From: Gemmatimonadetes bacterium 13_2_20CM_2_65_7
Lineage (GTDB): Bacteria; Gemmatimonadota; Gemmatimonadetes; Gemmatimonadales; GWC2-71-9
Direction of reading: 5' to 3'
DNA length: 64,000 nt
Assembly: GCA_001915025.1 (NCBI GenBank)
Contig: MNDR01000083.1
Coordinates: 1 to 64,000 of the forward strand
Made by a program: the position numbers and the translations under genes. Within the stretch, counting starts at the first letter, position 1. Each line of letters starts with the position of its first letter. Below, in pieces: positions 9,061-19,451 of this stretch. The notes under the pieces were generated by a model. It did no database searches. It saw only the letters and a list, made by a program, of their open reading frames with translations, and was not told the origin of the DNA.

Positions 9061-11798
9061 TTCGACGCGTCCTCCTGTTGCTCCTGCTCCTTGCCGGCAG
9101 AGTGAGCGCGCAAACCGGGGGATCGATCAGCGGCCACGTGCGGCAGCGCGACGGTCACACGGGACTCGCCGGCGCCGAGGTTGGCCTCGATGGGCGCTGG
9201 GTCACGCACACTGACAGCTCCGGCTTCTATAGGATTCGCGAGGTCCGCAGCGGCTGGCATTTGGTCACGGTTCGGGCGATCGGTTTCGAATCGGCGCGGC
9301 GCGACAGCGTGCTGGTCCGCGCCGGTCAGATCTCGGTCGTGAATTTCGTGATCGACGTGTACACGATCGAGCGGCCGATCGTGGTGGAGGCGTTCGCCGA
9401 TTCGATCCTCGATCCGGCGCTCGTAGCAACCGTCCAGCGCATCAGTGGCGAAGAGTTGCGGCGCTTCCCCGTGACAACCGTCGATGAAGCGATCGCCCTC
9501 TCGGCCGGTGCGGTCGGGGAGAGCTACCGGGGGGGCAGGCTGGGACAGCAGGCATTCATCCTCGACGGCCTCGGCGTCAAGAATCAGCTCGATGCCTCCA
9601 CCGGTCCGCTGGGCGTGCGAATCCCTCCCGATATACTCACCGAAGCTTCGCTCGCGACGAACGGATTTTCGGCGCGCTACGGGCAGGCGATTTCGGGTTT
9701 GGTCAACGTAGTCACGAAGGATGGCGACGAGCACTGGGGCGGACGCGCGGCCTACGAGAGTGATCGTCCGCTCAGTGGGGGCGCCGATCTCGGACTCGAC
9801 CGCGCTGTCGTCTCGGCAAGTGGACCGCTGCCCGGTGGTGCCGGTCTCGTCGCGGTCATCGACGCGGAGGGCCGGCTCGATGCGGACCCGGTGAACGCCC
9901 CGGCGCCGGCCGATCCGCGCGATCCGCGCCACGACAATCCGGCGCTCCTGCCCCATAATAGCGGCGAGCGCTACGATGCCGTGGCCAAGCTCCGCGTGCC
10001 GCTCGGCGGCCCGTACACGGTACGCCTGTTTGCCCTGCGGTCGGCGGATCAGCGGCTGTTGTACGATCCCGCGTACAAGTACGACACGCAGTGGGCGCCG
10101 GCGCAGCGCGTGAGTGGGGACCTCTTGAGCGCGCATCTCCAGCGCGCGACCAATGCGCTCACCGCGGACCTGCGCGTTGGCTACTTCACGCGGCAATTCA
10201 TCCGCGGGACACTCACCGATCAGCCGGCCTACCAATTCGGCGCTATCACGGGACGATCCTTTCACTTCGTCGGCGAGGAGATGGCGCGCGCGCAGGACAC
10301 GATCACCGCCCGAGCCGCATTGCCCGCCATGCAGACGCCGGATCTGAGCAATCGCTCGCCGTGGGGCGTGCCTGCATTCTTTCTCGCTACTGGATCCAAC
10401 GGCGAGATCACCTGGAACCGCTATCGCGAGCTGCGCGGGCAAGTGGATTTCAGCGTCGGTGGACCGCGCAGCGACGTCTACTTCGGCGGCGAAGTCTCCC
10501 GCCAGCAGGTGCGGACGTTCCAACGCGTGCTGGGATATCTGCCGGTCGGTAAAGGCGTGCCGCCCGCAGCCGCCTCGACCTTCTCGCCGACGTCGGCGGC
10601 GGGATACGTCGAGGGCCAACTCCACGGCGAAGACTTCGTGCTCTCGCTGGGCGTGCGCTACGATCAGTTCGCTCCCGGTGGCGGCATTCCCGGATCGAAG
10701 GTCGGCGCACGGCGCAGCCTCAATCCACGCTTCGCCTTCTCGACCGTCCTGAAGGGTGCGACGGTGGTTGCGAGCTGGGGGCGGTTTTCTCAGGTGCCCG
10801 ATTTTCAGTATCTCGTGGACGCAGCGTTCGACGATACGATGCGCACGGGGCGATTCCGGCGCGGCAGCCCGGACATCGGCTTTGAAGATGCCACCCAATA
10901 CGAATTCTCCGTGCGCGCCCGCGCGCGCCCGAACACGACGGTGCGCGTCAACGTCTTCAACAAGCTGCTCGACGGCCTCGTCGGATCGATCCCGCTCGGC
11001 GTCAATCCCGACTCCAGCGTTTTCGGCAATTTCGATTTTGGCAACGTGAAAGGCGCGGAGCTGATCTTTGAGCGCGCCCTGGTCGATTGGTGGGGCCTGC
11101 GGGTTGCGTATTCGCTGCAGAGCGCGAATGCGACGGCGACGAACGCCTTTGAGCTGGTGCACCGTATCCGGATCGGTCCGACGGGCGACACGATCAATCC
11201 GGCGCGCGTGCAGTTCCCGCTCGATTACGACCGTCGGCACAGCGTGACGATTATCGGTCAGGGTCGTGTGCCGGCCGGCTGGGGTCCGCGCATCGCCGGT
11301 GCGTTCCCGCTCGCGCGACTGGAAGCCGCCACGATCGTGCGCGCCAGCTCGGGGTTGCCATTCAGCATGACCAACGCGACGGGCGATACGCTGATCGGGT
11401 TGCCGAACAGTTACCGGCTGCCGCCGGTGTGGACCATCGACATGCTCTTGAGACGGCCGCTGCGCATCGCGGGACGGGACGGAACGCTCTACATCGACGT
11501 TCGGAATCTCACGAACCGGCGGAATGTCGAAGCGGTGCGCCGCGACACGGGGGAGCCACAGATCGATTCGGCGGGACTGGCTGGTCTAGCGGAGCGCGCC
11601 TATCAGGCGCACCCGGAAGCAATTCCCTACGAGTCGCCGCGCTATCGGCCGGCGGCCGACCTCGACCACAACGGTCTCATCGAAGGGCGGACCGAGCTCG
11701 TTCCGCTCTATCTCGCCGCGGCCCGCGACTTTTCGCAGCCACTGTTCTCATACGGGCCGCCCCGGCTCTTCCGCCTGGGGCTCGAGCTGCTGTTTTAG
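9057..11798 (+). CDS. TonB-dependent receptor with N-terminal carboxypeptidase-regulatory-like domain
   Basis: GSISGHVRQRDGHTGLAGAEVGLDG; plug-domain-like region; C-terminal LFRLGLELLF barrel signature. Confidence 0.88.
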   Translation: MIRRVLLLLLLLAGRVSAQTGGSISGHVRQRDGHTGLAGAEVGLDGRWVTHTDSSGFYRIREVRSGWHLVTVRAIGFESARRDSVLVRAGQISVVNFVIDVYTIERPIVVEAFADSILDPALVATVQRISGEELRRFPVTTVDEAIALSAGAVGESYRGGRLGQQAFILDGLGVKNQLDASTGPLGVRIPPDILTEASLATNGFSARYGQAISGLVNVVTKDGDEHWGGRAAYESDRPLSGGADLGLDRAVVSASGPLPGGAGLVAVIDAEGRLDADPVNAPAPADPRDPRHDNPALLPHNSGERYDAVAKLRVPLGGPYTVRLFALRSADQRLLYDPAYKYDTQWAPAQRVSGDLLSAHLQRATNALTADLRVGYFTRQFIRGTLTDQPAYQFGAITGRSFHFVGEEMARAQDTITARAALPAMQTPDLSNRSPWGVPAFFLATGSNGEITWNRYRELRGQVDFSVGGPRSDVYFGGEVSRQQVRTFQRVLGYLPVGKGVPPAAASTFSPTSAAGYVEGQLHGEDFVLSLGVRYDQFAPGGGIPGSKVGARRSLNPRFAFSTVLKGATVVASWGRFSQVPDFQYLVDAAFDDTMRTGRFRRGSPDIGFEDATQYEFSVRARARPNTTVRVNVFNKLLDGLVGSIPLGVNPDSSVFGNFDFGNVKGAELIFERALVDWWGLRVAYSLQSANATATNAFELVHRIRIGPTGDTINPARVQFPLDYDRRHSVTIIGQGRVPAGWGPRIAGAFPLARLEAATIVRASSGLPFSMTNATGDTLIGLPNSYRLPPVWTIDMLLRRPLRIAGRDGTLYIDVRNLTNRRNVEAVRRDTGEPQIDSAGLAGLAERAYQAHPEAIPYESPRYRPAADLDHNGLIEGRTELVPLYLAAARDFSQPLFSYGPPRLFRLGLELLF

Positions 11799-12701
11799 TC
11801 CCTCTTTCACGTAGCCGGCCGCGACGCCGCCCACGACCAGCGCGAGGCCGACCCACCCGAGCAGTGTCAAGCGCTGGCTGAAAAGCGTGAGCGCAAGCAA
11901 CGCCCCCACAACGGGCTCGACGGTGGCGGCAACTGATGCCGGCGCTGCTTCGATTCGTTTCACCGCCCCGAAGAAAAAGATATTGGCGGCGACCACCGAT
12001 CCCGCAGCGAGTCCCAGCAAATCGCGCCATGCCGGCGGCGACGGCGGCCAGGCCGGCGGCCGGCCCCAGATCGACAGAGCGATCCAGATGAGCACGACAC
12101 CGCCAATCGCTTCGAGGAACAAGACCTTGAGGACACCGTAGCGGGGCGCCGCATATCGCCCCATCAGCGTCGTCAATGCGTAGCTCAGCGCCGACAGCAA
12201 TCCACCCGTAATGCCTGCGGCGATGCCCATGCGCGCCGCCTCCGCGCCGGCGTTGCTGCCGCCGGTCACCGTGAGCGCGACGCCGATCATGACGATGACC
12301 GCCAGCGCGATACGCGTTGCCGAGAGCTCTTCCTTGAGGATGATGCGGGCGAGCACGGCGACCATGACTGGCGCGGTGTACAGCAGTGCCGCCGCACCTG
12401 CGACGCCGACGCCCGCAATCGCGAACTGATACGCGATCTCGAACAGCGCGACGAGGGCGCCCCCACCCAATCCGACCAACAGCCATCCCTTACGGTCTGT
12501 GCGGAAGAGCTCGCGACGGAAGAGCAGTCCCCAGATGGCTAACGCGATCGTGCCGATGAGCACGCGCCAGAAGCCGATGCTCGTCGCCGGCATGAGATCG
12601 TACAGACCGGTCGACAGCGGCCCGGTCGTTCCCCATGTCGCGCCGGCGGCGAGCGCGAGGAGATATCCGACAACGCGCTTTGGTCGTTGGAGTTCGGTCA
12701 C
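11748..12701 (-). CDS. EamA/DMT-family transporter
   Basis: About 10 hydrophobic segments; two EamA-like repeats; GxxxATWGTTGPLS and SYALTTLMGRY motifs. Confidence 0.85.
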   Translation of the reverse strand: MTELQRPKRVVGYLLALAAGATWGTTGPLSTGLYDLMPATSIGFWRVLIGTIALAIWGLLFRRELFRTDRKGWLLVGLGGGALVALFEIAYQFAIAGVGVAGAAALLYTAPVMVAVLARIILKEELSATRIALAVIVMIGVALTVTGGSNAGAEAARMGIAAGITGGLLSALSYALTTLMGRYAAPRYGVLKVLFLEAIGGVVLIWIALSIWGRPPAWPPSPPAWRDLLGLAAGSVVAANIFFFGAVKRIEAAPASVAATVEPVVGALLALTLFSQRLTLLGWVGLALVVGGVAAGYVKEGLKQQLEPQAEEPGRPV

Positions 12702-13513
12702 GAAGCCATTTTGTCCGCGGTGAGCTCACCGCGCAACACCGTCACGGCCTGCCCGGCGAGGCGCACGCGCCCGCTTCCGTCGAGCCGCACGCGCACAATG
12801 CCGCCGCGCGCCGACGCCTGGTAACCAGTCAGCGACTGCTTGCCGAGTTTGTCGCACCAGTACGGCGCGAGCGCGCAGTGTGCCGAGCCCGTGACGGGAT
12901 CTTCGGGAACGCCGGACTGCGGCGCGAAGAAGCGCGATACGAAGTCGTACTGCGCATCGCCTCCCCCATTCGCGCGGCTCGTGACGATGACGCCGCGGGC
13001 GGCGACGCGGCCGAGTGCGCCGAGGTCCGGATCGAGCCCTCGCACGGTCGACTCGCTGTCGACTTCGACGAGATAGTCGAAGCGGCTGCGCCCCACGAAA
13101 CGCGGCTTGATTCCCAACGCTTGGATCAACCCTGGTGGCGCTGGCGCAGGGGACGCTGGGGTTGCGGGGAAATCGAGCTCGATCCAGGCGTCGCGGCGAT
13201 CGGCAGTCAACAGGCCGCTCTTTGTGTGGAAGCGCGCCTGGGTACTCGGCGTGAGATGCGCGTCTTCCCACAGCACGTGCGCGCTCGCCAGCGTGGCGTG
13301 GCCGCAAAGATCGACTTCGACGGCCGGCGTGAACCAGCGCAAATCATATCCATCCTGGCGACGAACGAGAAACGCGGTTTCGGCGAGGTTCATCTCGCGC
13401 GCGACGTTCTGCATCCACGCGGGTTCAGCGGCGTCGGGGAGAACGCAGACCGCAGCGGGATTGCCCGCGAAGGGGCGGTTGGTAAACGCGTCGACTTGGG
13501 TTATACGAAGCAT
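12698..13513 (-). CDS. PhzF-family isomerase-like protein
   Basis: MLRITQVDAFTNRPFAGNPAAVCVLP; EDPVTGSAHCAL motif; start reset to internal Met. Confidence 0.9.
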   Translation of the reverse strand: MLRITQVDAFTNRPFAGNPAAVCVLPDAAEPAWMQNVAREMNLAETAFLVRRQDGYDLRWFTPAVEVDLCGHATLASAHVLWEDAHLTPSTQARFHTKSGLLTADRRDAWIELDFPATPASPAPAPPGLIQALGIKPRFVGRSRFDYLVEVDSESTVRGLDPDLGALGRVAARGVIVTSRANGGGDAQYDFVSRFFAPQSGVPEDPVTGSAHCALAPYWCDKLGKQSLTGYQASARGGIVRVRLDGSGRVRLAGQAVTVLRGELTADKMAS

Positions 13514-13529
13514 GACCTCGCAATCTAAG

Positions 13530-14156
13530 CTATCCCGGCAATTGAAACGTTGTCTTGCCATGCCAAAAGCTGTTTTCGTGACCGATAATGAACACGCTTT
13601 CAGGATCCGCGTTCCGCAGGATGAGCCGCACCTGTCCCGCGTTCGCGGGAATGTCGAACACGAGATCGGTTGTGTACGATTCGCCGGGAATGAGTCGTCG
13701 CTTCAAACCATCGATTGAGCCGACATACCGGTTGCCCTTCGAATCCACCAGCGCCACGTACCGACTGTTCGGCGACAATGACGCGTCCTTCGGACGCCAC
13801 GGCGCGATTGTCTGCTCATCAAACCGCACTTTCACCGTGACGACGTGACGCACCTGGCCGCTCTGGAGAGTCTCGGATTTTGCCGCGGCAACGGAGTACG
13901 CGAGGTGACAGTCCACCTCGCAGATGTGTTTTTCCTCGCCGGGAGCGAGCACGCGACTGTGGCTCGCAGCGGAAAAGCAAATCAGCAGTATCGCATAAGC
14001 GCCCACGCCACCGAGCAGCGCGCGCAGGCTGATCCGAGCGATCCGCTCGCGCTTCGTGACTCGCGCGAACACGTAGGTCACTGTTAGCGCCACGGCAGCA
14101 AGTATGGAGCCAAGGAACAACAGCACCGTGAATGGATTCAGGCCATCAGTGATCAT
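13530..14156 (-). CDS. Hypothetical membrane-anchored protein
   Basis: Two N-terminal TM segments and a soluble C-terminal domain; ATGA-type overlap region with neighbour. Confidence 0.6.
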   Translation of the reverse strand: MITDGLNPFTVLLFLGSILAAVALTVTYVFARVTKRERIARISLRALLGGVGAYAILLICFSAASHSRVLAPGEEKHICEVDCHLAYSVAAAKSETLQSGQVRHVVTVKVRFDEQTIAPWRPKDASLSPNSRYVALVDSKGNRYVGSIDGLKRRLIPGESYTTDLVFDIPANAGQVRLILRNADPESVFIIGHENSFWHGKTTFQLPG

Positions 14157-15654
14157 GGTGCATCTCCTTGATTGCGGCTGTGCACGTCTGCCGAAGCACC
14201 GCGGCGTCGTGGCTCACCAGTCGACGCGCCCGCGCTCGGCTCCAGTTCCAGGTCCGCCAATCGGCGTCGTCCTTATTCCAACGACTCACCAGACCACAGA
14301 CGACAACGCGGCGGTCTCCGGCACCGAATTGTGGGAGCGCTTCGATGAGAGCGGGGACTGCGTCGGCGCCGAGCGTCAGGGCGTACTCGGCATCAAAGGG
14401 ACGCTCGGCAACGGGACGGTTGAGATTTGTCTTGACGATGAATGCGTCGGGGTTCATGACGTGGAGCGCAGCCAGGATCCCGAATCCCTGCATCAATACG
14501 CCCAACGCGAACCGCTCGCGCCTACCCCGAAGCAGTGTCCACGTAAACCAGGCGAACACGCCCAGCAGCAAGAGCATGAATGCCGTCGCGTAGAGCCTGA
14601 TCTCCGAGAGACCGAACGCGTCCACGTACAATCGCATCCGCTCGAACGCCGATGCCATGATCACGGCGAGCAGAATGAGAAGCAGAGCGGCGAGCCGCCG
14701 GAACGTCTGGATTTCAACGGTTGTGCCGCCACGGACCAGGAAGTCGGCGCCGAGCAACACCGGCAACACGAGCGCGCTGGCGGTCACCAGCTGAAAGAAT
14801 CCCTGGCGCGCGTATTCGGCATACCTCAGACCGGTGGTGACTTGGACTAGGGCCGCACCACCGAAGAAGTAGCGGAGCTGAACGACTACGAACAGCAGGA
14901 AGAGCGCGTTCAGAAGGCCGAGTGCGGTAGCCATGGGAACGAGTCCGAGTCGCACGTTGCTGGCGCCGTACGGCATGGCGACGGGTTGGCCCAGCAGACT
15001 CCATCGGAGGTAGCCGGCGGTGATCACGGCCCAGAAGCAGAACAACATCGTGTGACTGACGAGGCTGGTGATGTCGAACGCGAACAAATTCGTGAGGACA
15101 TTGCCAAAGACCTGATCAGCCGACGAGAAGAGCGCTGCGAATATGACGAGCAAGGGGGCAGCGACGAGCAGACCGACCAGAATGGCGCGGACGTTCCGGA
15201 GCCGACCTTCCCGCGGCAGCTCCTGCCACTGGACGTCCCGACCGACGAGCAACATCCCACCTGCGATGCTGCCGGCTGTGGCGGTCACACCGGCGCGCAG
15301 ATAGTCGAGCAAGCGCCAGCCGCCGATCCGCTCGCCCTGGAGGCTCGACGCCGCCAAACACAGCGTGATGAAGAGCGCCAGCATATCGAACCTGGTAAGG
15401 ACTGCCGCGTCTCTCCTCAGGAACGCCGCCCCCAGAAGCAGCGCGGTAATCGCAAGCCACGGAGCATCCGGTCCGGGTTGCAGATGATGGCGGCGCACCA
15501 GCCATACTCCCCCGCCGACGAGGACGCAGGTGCAGAGCATGACATTCAGGCCCCACGGCATCGCGCGCAGCAGGGTGTCACCGGCGAGGCCCGCTCCCGC
15601 GGCGACGCCGAGGATCTCGAGACCCAGGCGGGTGCGGGGATTGATCGCGCTCAT
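14146..15654 (-). CDS. DUF4173/DUF4153-like polytopic membrane protein
   Basis: Start reset to [16 protein letters not shown]; many TM helices; ends in soluble region with W-rich repeats typical of this family. Confidence 0.7.
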   Translation of the reverse strand: MSAINPRTRLGLEILGVAAGAGLAGDTLLRAMPWGLNVMLCTCVLVGGGVWLVRRHHLQPGPDAPWLAITALLLGAAFLRRDAAVLTRFDMLALFITLCLAASSLQGERIGGWRLLDYLRAGVTATAGSIAGGMLLVGRDVQWQELPREGRLRNVRAILVGLLVAAPLLVIFAALFSSADQVFGNVLTNLFAFDITSLVSHTMLFCFWAVITAGYLRWSLLGQPVAMPYGASNVRLGLVPMATALGLLNALFLLFVVVQLRYFFGGAALVQVTTGLRYAEYARQGFFQLVTASALVLPVLLGADFLVRGGTTVEIQTFRRLAALLLILLAVIMASAFERMRLYVDAFGLSEIRLYATAFMLLLLGVFAWFTWTLLRGRRERFALGVLMQGFGILAALHVMNPDAFIVKTNLNRPVAERPFDAEYALTLGADAVPALIEALPQFGAGDRRVVVCGLVSRWNKDDADWRTWNWSRARARRLVSHDAAVLRQTCTAAIKEMHHDH

Positions 15655-16286
15655 ACCGCCGCCTGCGTCGAGAGACCTCCGAAGCGGCGATCGCGCGCGC
15701 GGAAGTCTCGCACTGCGCCGGCCAGCTCGTTCGCGGTGAAATCGGGCCACATCGTGTCTGTGAACCACAGCTCGGCGTACGCGGACTCCCACAGGAGGAA
15801 GTCGGAGAGCCGTTGCTCGCCGCCAGTGCGGATCAGGAGATCCACGTCGGGAAGCAGCGTGCCGCTGCGGATGGCAGCGCGGGCCGAGTAATCGACGGCG
15901 ATCCGCAGATCGAGTCGCGTTCCACCGCTCGTTGCCTGGTCGGCGTCGACGATGGCGTTCACGAGCGCTGCGGGCAGCCGATCGCGGCGACCGATGATCG
16001 AGAGCCGGACGGATTGGGCGACGAGCTCGGCGACTTCCCGGTGCAGGTAGCGCGCGAACAGCCGCATCAGCGCGGTCACTTCCGCCGGCGGCCTGCTCCA
16101 GTTGTCGGAGGAAAAGGCGTACAGTGTCAGCGCGGTGATGCCGAGGTCGGGCGCCGCCCGGACCATACGCCGCACGGCTTCAACGCCGGCGCGATGGCCG
16201 GCCGCGCGCGGCAAGCCGCGGCGCGTAGCCCAGCGTCCGTTGCCGTCCATGATGACAGCCACGTGAAAGGAAGTACTTTGTGTCAT
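15651..16286 (-). CDS. uppS: Isoprenyl transferase (cis-prenyl / undecaprenyl diphosphate synthase family)
   Basis: [74 protein letters not shown]. Confidence 0.93.
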   Translation of the reverse strand: MTQSTSFHVAVIMDGNGRWATRRGLPRAAGHRAGVEAVRRMVRAAPDLGITALTLYAFSSDNWSRPPAEVTALMRLFARYLHREVAELVAQSVRLSIIGRRDRLPAALVNAIVDADQATSGGTRLDLRIAVDYSARAAIRSGTLLPDVDLLIRTGGEQRLSDFLLWESAYAELWFTDTMWPDFTANELAGAVRDFRARDRRFGGLSTQAAV

Positions 16287-16317
16287 AAAGCGATTCCGCA
16301 AAAAAAGAGAGGGCACA

Positions 16318-16689
16318 TCAGCGCGCGCGCGTCGCACGAATCAACGCTTCCATGTGATCGAGATAGCGCTCGAGCGCCCGCCGGCCGAGGGCGGTGAGTC
16401 GGTATTCCGTCTTGGGGACGCGTCCCGCGAACGACTTGAGGCACGTGACGTAGTCCGCGTCCTCGAGCTTGCGCGCGTGCACGCTCAAATTGCCGTCGCT
16501 GGTGTTGAGCAGCGCCTTCAGCTCGTTGAACGTGAGGCTGTCGCGCACGGCGAGCGCGCTGACGATCGCCAGGCGCACCCGCTCGTGAATCAGCCGGTCG
16601 AGCTCGGCGGGCGCCGGCTGCGGTTTGGTCTTCACCGCCCGCTCCGATTCTGCGCGCGTGAGTCGCGCCGTGTTGCTCTTAGCCACCAT
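16318..16689 (-). CDS. Winged-helix transcriptional regulator
   Basis: [43 protein letters not shown] winged-helix motif. Confidence 0.85.
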   Translation of the reverse strand: MVAKSNTARLTRAESERAVKTKPQPAPAELDRLIHERVRLAIVSALAVRDSLTFNELKALLNTSDGNLSVHARKLEDADYVTCLKSFAGRVPKTEYRLTALGRRALERYLDHMEALIRATRAR

Positions 16690-17263
16690 ACCTCCTCGCA
16701 ATGATGATGCCGAACACGATGTTCAAGCCCCCGAATCCCGCCGCCATGAACCACGGCCACAGGCCGGCGGGCGCAAACAACGCCACGGTGCCGAGCACCA
16801 TGAAACACACCCCCATGATGGGCACGATCCGCACCGAGAATGCGCCCGCTGTCGCAACCGCCGTCCCATAGAGCAGCAGCCAGACGCCCGGCATCAACGC
16901 AAACAGACCGGCGCGGTGCAGGGCAATCGTCAACAGCGCTCCCACGACGATCGGCGGCAGAAAACTGAGACCGAAGCGGCGGCCCGGTCCCGACAGGAGC
17001 GGGTCGTTCGCAGCCCGGGCTTTCTGCACCATGGCGGCTCCGCCGACGACGACGCCCAGCACCGCCTCGCCCAACCACACGGCGAGCCAATCGGTATCGC
17101 GCGACTGGCGCACGGCGAGCCAGGTCGCCGCGAGCGCCGTGCACCCCACGACCACCATGCCCCAGCCCGGCACGGCCGTGAACGATCCGGCCCGCTCCAT
17201 GGTGGAGCGGATGAACTGGAGATTGTCGAGAGCCCGATCGTGCAACGGCCGCGGAGCCGTCAT
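16679..17263 (-). CDS. Hypothetical polytopic membrane protein co-transcribed with the winged-helix regulator
   Basis: 4-6 TM segments; overlaps regulator start. Confidence 0.7.
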   Translation of the reverse strand: MTAPRPLHDRALDNLQFIRSTMERAGSFTAVPGWGMVVVGCTALAATWLAVRQSRDTDWLAVWLGEAVLGVVVGGAAMVQKARAANDPLLSGPGRRFGLSFLPPIVVGALLTIALHRAGLFALMPGVWLLLYGTAVATAGAFSVRIVPIMGVCFMVLGTVALFAPAGLWPWFMAAGFGGLNIVFGIIIARRYGG

Positions 17264-17298
17264 TGCTCGAAGTAAAGCACTTTGCTCTGCAAAGTCAA
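17264..17298 (-). promoter_or_regulatory. Putative promoter with palindromic operator, possibly leaderless
   Basis: Minus strand TTGACT-N17-TTACTT, with -10 ending 6 nt before the ATG at 17263; perfect palindrome ACTTTGC-aga-GCAAAGT (17279..17295). Confidence 0.5.
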
Positions 17299-17705
17299 GG
17301 ACGCCGAGTTTTGAGCCGGCGCACGAGCTTCAGGCCCGACCAGACGGCGTCGATCGCCGCCACCTTCACGTCCACCAGACCCGTCGGCAACGCGACCGCA
17401 CGGACGACGTCTTCGGTGATGTCGGTCTCTACTCCCGATGCCTGCTTCGGCCAGGAAATCCAGAGGCTGCCGTCCGGCGTGAGAGCCCGGAGCAGTGCGG
17501 GAATTCTGGTTTCGAGGACCGCGCGACTGACGACGAAAAGATGAATGAACGAGAGAACGCCTCGCGCCGCGGCGACCACCTGTACTCCCGCCGGCAATTT
17601 GCCGAGCGTCGCGCGGTAGCCCCGCGGCGCGTTCAGGATGGCGATGCGGATACCGGGCTTGATTCCCAGCTTGTCGACGAGAGGCCGGCCTGAGTATCCC
17701 GCCAC
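17295..17705 (-). CDS. DUF3052-like protein
   Basis: MAGYSGRPLVDKLGIKPGIRIAILNAP; LTPDGSLWISWPKQASG. Confidence 0.75.
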   Translation of the reverse strand: MAGYSGRPLVDKLGIKPGIRIAILNAPRGYRATLGKLPAGVQVVAAARGVLSFIHLFVVSRAVLETRIPALLRALTPDGSLWISWPKQASGVETDITEDVVRAVALPTGLVDVKVAAIDAVWSGLKLVRRLKTRRP

Positions 17706-17709
17706 GTCG

Positions 17710-18927
17710 TTACGGTGGGGTCTCGTCGGCGACCGGCTCAGGGCGGGAGCGCCGGCCCAACGAGCGCGCCAGAATCCCGATGCCTGCTCCCTGTCCCTGC
17801 CGGCGCGGCATGGCGCGATATAGAAGAATGACCACCACCCACGTCAGCCAGCTCGCACGTTCGCTCCAGCTCAGGGAGCGAAACATGAACCAGGGTTGCG
17901 TCACGGGTGCTGTCCACGGCAGCCAGTCCCCCTGAACCATCGCCAAGGAGCGGGCGAATACACGGTTCGTGTGGAATCCTTGCGCGCCGGGATGCGACAG
18001 ATTCCACACGCACGTCACCTGGCCCCAGCCGTGGTTGTCGCTCGCGCCCACGACCAGGAGATCGTGCCCCGCCGCGAGCGCGAGTACTTCGCTGCGGCCC
18101 GCCGCTGGGAAACTCAGCGCCTTGGGAGCACAATTCACGATCTCGAATCCATCGACCCCTGCGATGACGAATGCGCCGAGGTCGTCGCGGTGATTGCGCC
18201 AATATTCCGGGAGCGAGGCGATGCTGATGGCGCCCTGGCGCTCGATCGCCGCGAAGATCCGCACCATGCGCTGCGTACTTCCGCCGAAACTGTCGCGCGG
18301 CAGCGCCTCGACCGGACCGATCGCGACGACATGCTGGCCGTACACGCTCCACTCGACGCCGGGCAATAGGTTGATCGAAGTAGGAGGTAGTGGGAGCGAG
18401 CCGTCATAGACGATGTTGTGATCGGTGACGTAGCTCGCCTCGAAGCCCTGTCGCTCGTGCCAGGCGGCGAGCTTCGCCAGCGTCCAGCCGGGGCGCCCAT
18501 CATGCGAGGCCTGCGTGTGCGCGTGATAATCGATGATCGTCGCGCCGGAGTCCGTGGTCGTGAGCCGCGGCACGGGGCGGGGGAGGAACACCGTCGCGAC
18601 GCCCATTACCAGGAGCGTCAGTGGACCGGCGAGCGCGCGCACGATCCGCTGGCGCCGTGTCCCTGCCCGCAATGCCCCCCAGGCAGCGAGCACCAAAATC
18701 CAGACCACCACCGCCCACGCGGCACGAGCCGCGCTGAAGAACGTGAGCGCGTCGAGCGTGTTGGAAAGCGGCGCGAGCGCAACGTACATGGTCGGCCGAT
18801 CGAGATCGACATCACCGGGAGCGGAGCCGGTGATCGCATCGACGAGAGGTGGCAGCGGATGAAAAGCAGTGACGAGGAGGAGGAAGACCAGCGCGATCGC
18901 AATCGGGTGGCGGCGCAGCAGGTTCAC
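17710..18927 (-). CDS. PHP-domain-like metal-dependent phosphoesterase with TM segments
   Basis: IIDYHAHTQASHDGRPGWTLAKLAAWHERQGFEASYVTDHN; GASDNHGWG. Confidence 0.75.
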   Translation of the reverse strand: MNLLRRHPIAIALVFLLLVTAFHPLPPLVDAITGSAPGDVDLDRPTMYVALAPLSNTLDALTFFSAARAAWAVVVWILVLAAWGALRAGTRRQRIVRALAGPLTLLVMGVATVFLPRPVPRLTTTDSGATIIDYHAHTQASHDGRPGWTLAKLAAWHERQGFEASYVTDHNIVYDGSLPLPPTSINLLPGVEWSVYGQHVVAIGPVEALPRDSFGGSTQRMVRIFAAIERQGAISIASLPEYWRNHRDDLGAFVIAGVDGFEIVNCAPKALSFPAAGRSEVLALAAGHDLLVVGASDNHGWGQVTCVWNLSHPGAQGFHTNRVFARSLAMVQGDWLPWTAPVTQPWFMFRSLSWSERASWLTWVVVILLYRAMPRRQGQGAGIGILARSLGRRSRPEPVADETPP

Positions 18928-18942
18928 TCGCAGATTCCCCGC

Positions 18943-19382
18943 ATGTCGGGTCGGATGGAAGGTAGTGGTCGGCTGGAAGAGCTGCCAACACTTGTGCTCG
19001 GTCCGCTACGAGGCCGCACCGATCGCGACTGGGAACGCGGCCCCGAAGGGAAATGGACGCCGGCGCAGATCGTCGAGCACCTGGCGCTCGGTTTGACCTC
19101 CAGCGCCGCAAAGTTCGCAGAGCGCCGCAATCACGCCCCGATGGCGCGGCGGCCGCGGACGCCGGCCGAGAAGATCGCGAAGCTGTTCGTCTTCGGCTTC
19201 CGTTTGTTTCCGCCGGGCCGGAAGGCGCCGGAGCGTACGGTCCCTCCACCGCAGATGCCGCGCGTTGTGGCGGAGCCGCATTTCCTGGCGCCATGCGCGG
19301 CAAATCCGCCGCCGGATTCGGTAGGGGATCGCCTGCCCACACGTCGCAAAGTGAAGTTGACAAGATCCGCAGCGCGGCATAG
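18943..19382 (+). pseudogene. Possible truncated/frameshifted DinB/DUF1569-like protein
   Basis: MEGSGRLEELPTLVLGPLRGRTDRDWERGPEGKWTPAQIVEHLALG resembles DinB-like N-terminus; after about 19290 the reading frame becomes non-protein-like and the expected C-terminal His motif is absent. Confidence 0.4.
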
Positions 19383-19451
19383 ATGTGGCGTTGGATTGTC
19401 TGTCACCAGCCGTTCTCTCGCAGGGTCTTCTTCCCACGAGGGGAGGTTCAC

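Noticed and set aside
8934-11240. 768-aa minus-strand ORF opposite the TonB-dependent receptor
   Set aside because: High-GC shadow ORF; rich in R/H/E/G with no domain-like pattern, while the plus strand encodes a clear TonB receptor
12030-12068. GC-rich near-repeat GCCGGCGGCGACGGCGGCCAGGCCGGCGGC
   Set aside because: Explained by a Pro-Pro-Ala-Trp loop in the EamA transporter; codon-driven low complexity
13131-13165. Repetitive GGCGCTGGCGCAGGGGACGCTGGGG in PhzF-like gene
   Set aside because: Codon-phase Pro/Ala repeat, not a short-unit array like the octads
14986-15891. 301-aa plus-strand ORF and similar long ORFs at 48888..49703, 26..1069, 54755..55894
   Set aside because: All are antisense to recognisable genes and lack protein-like sequence
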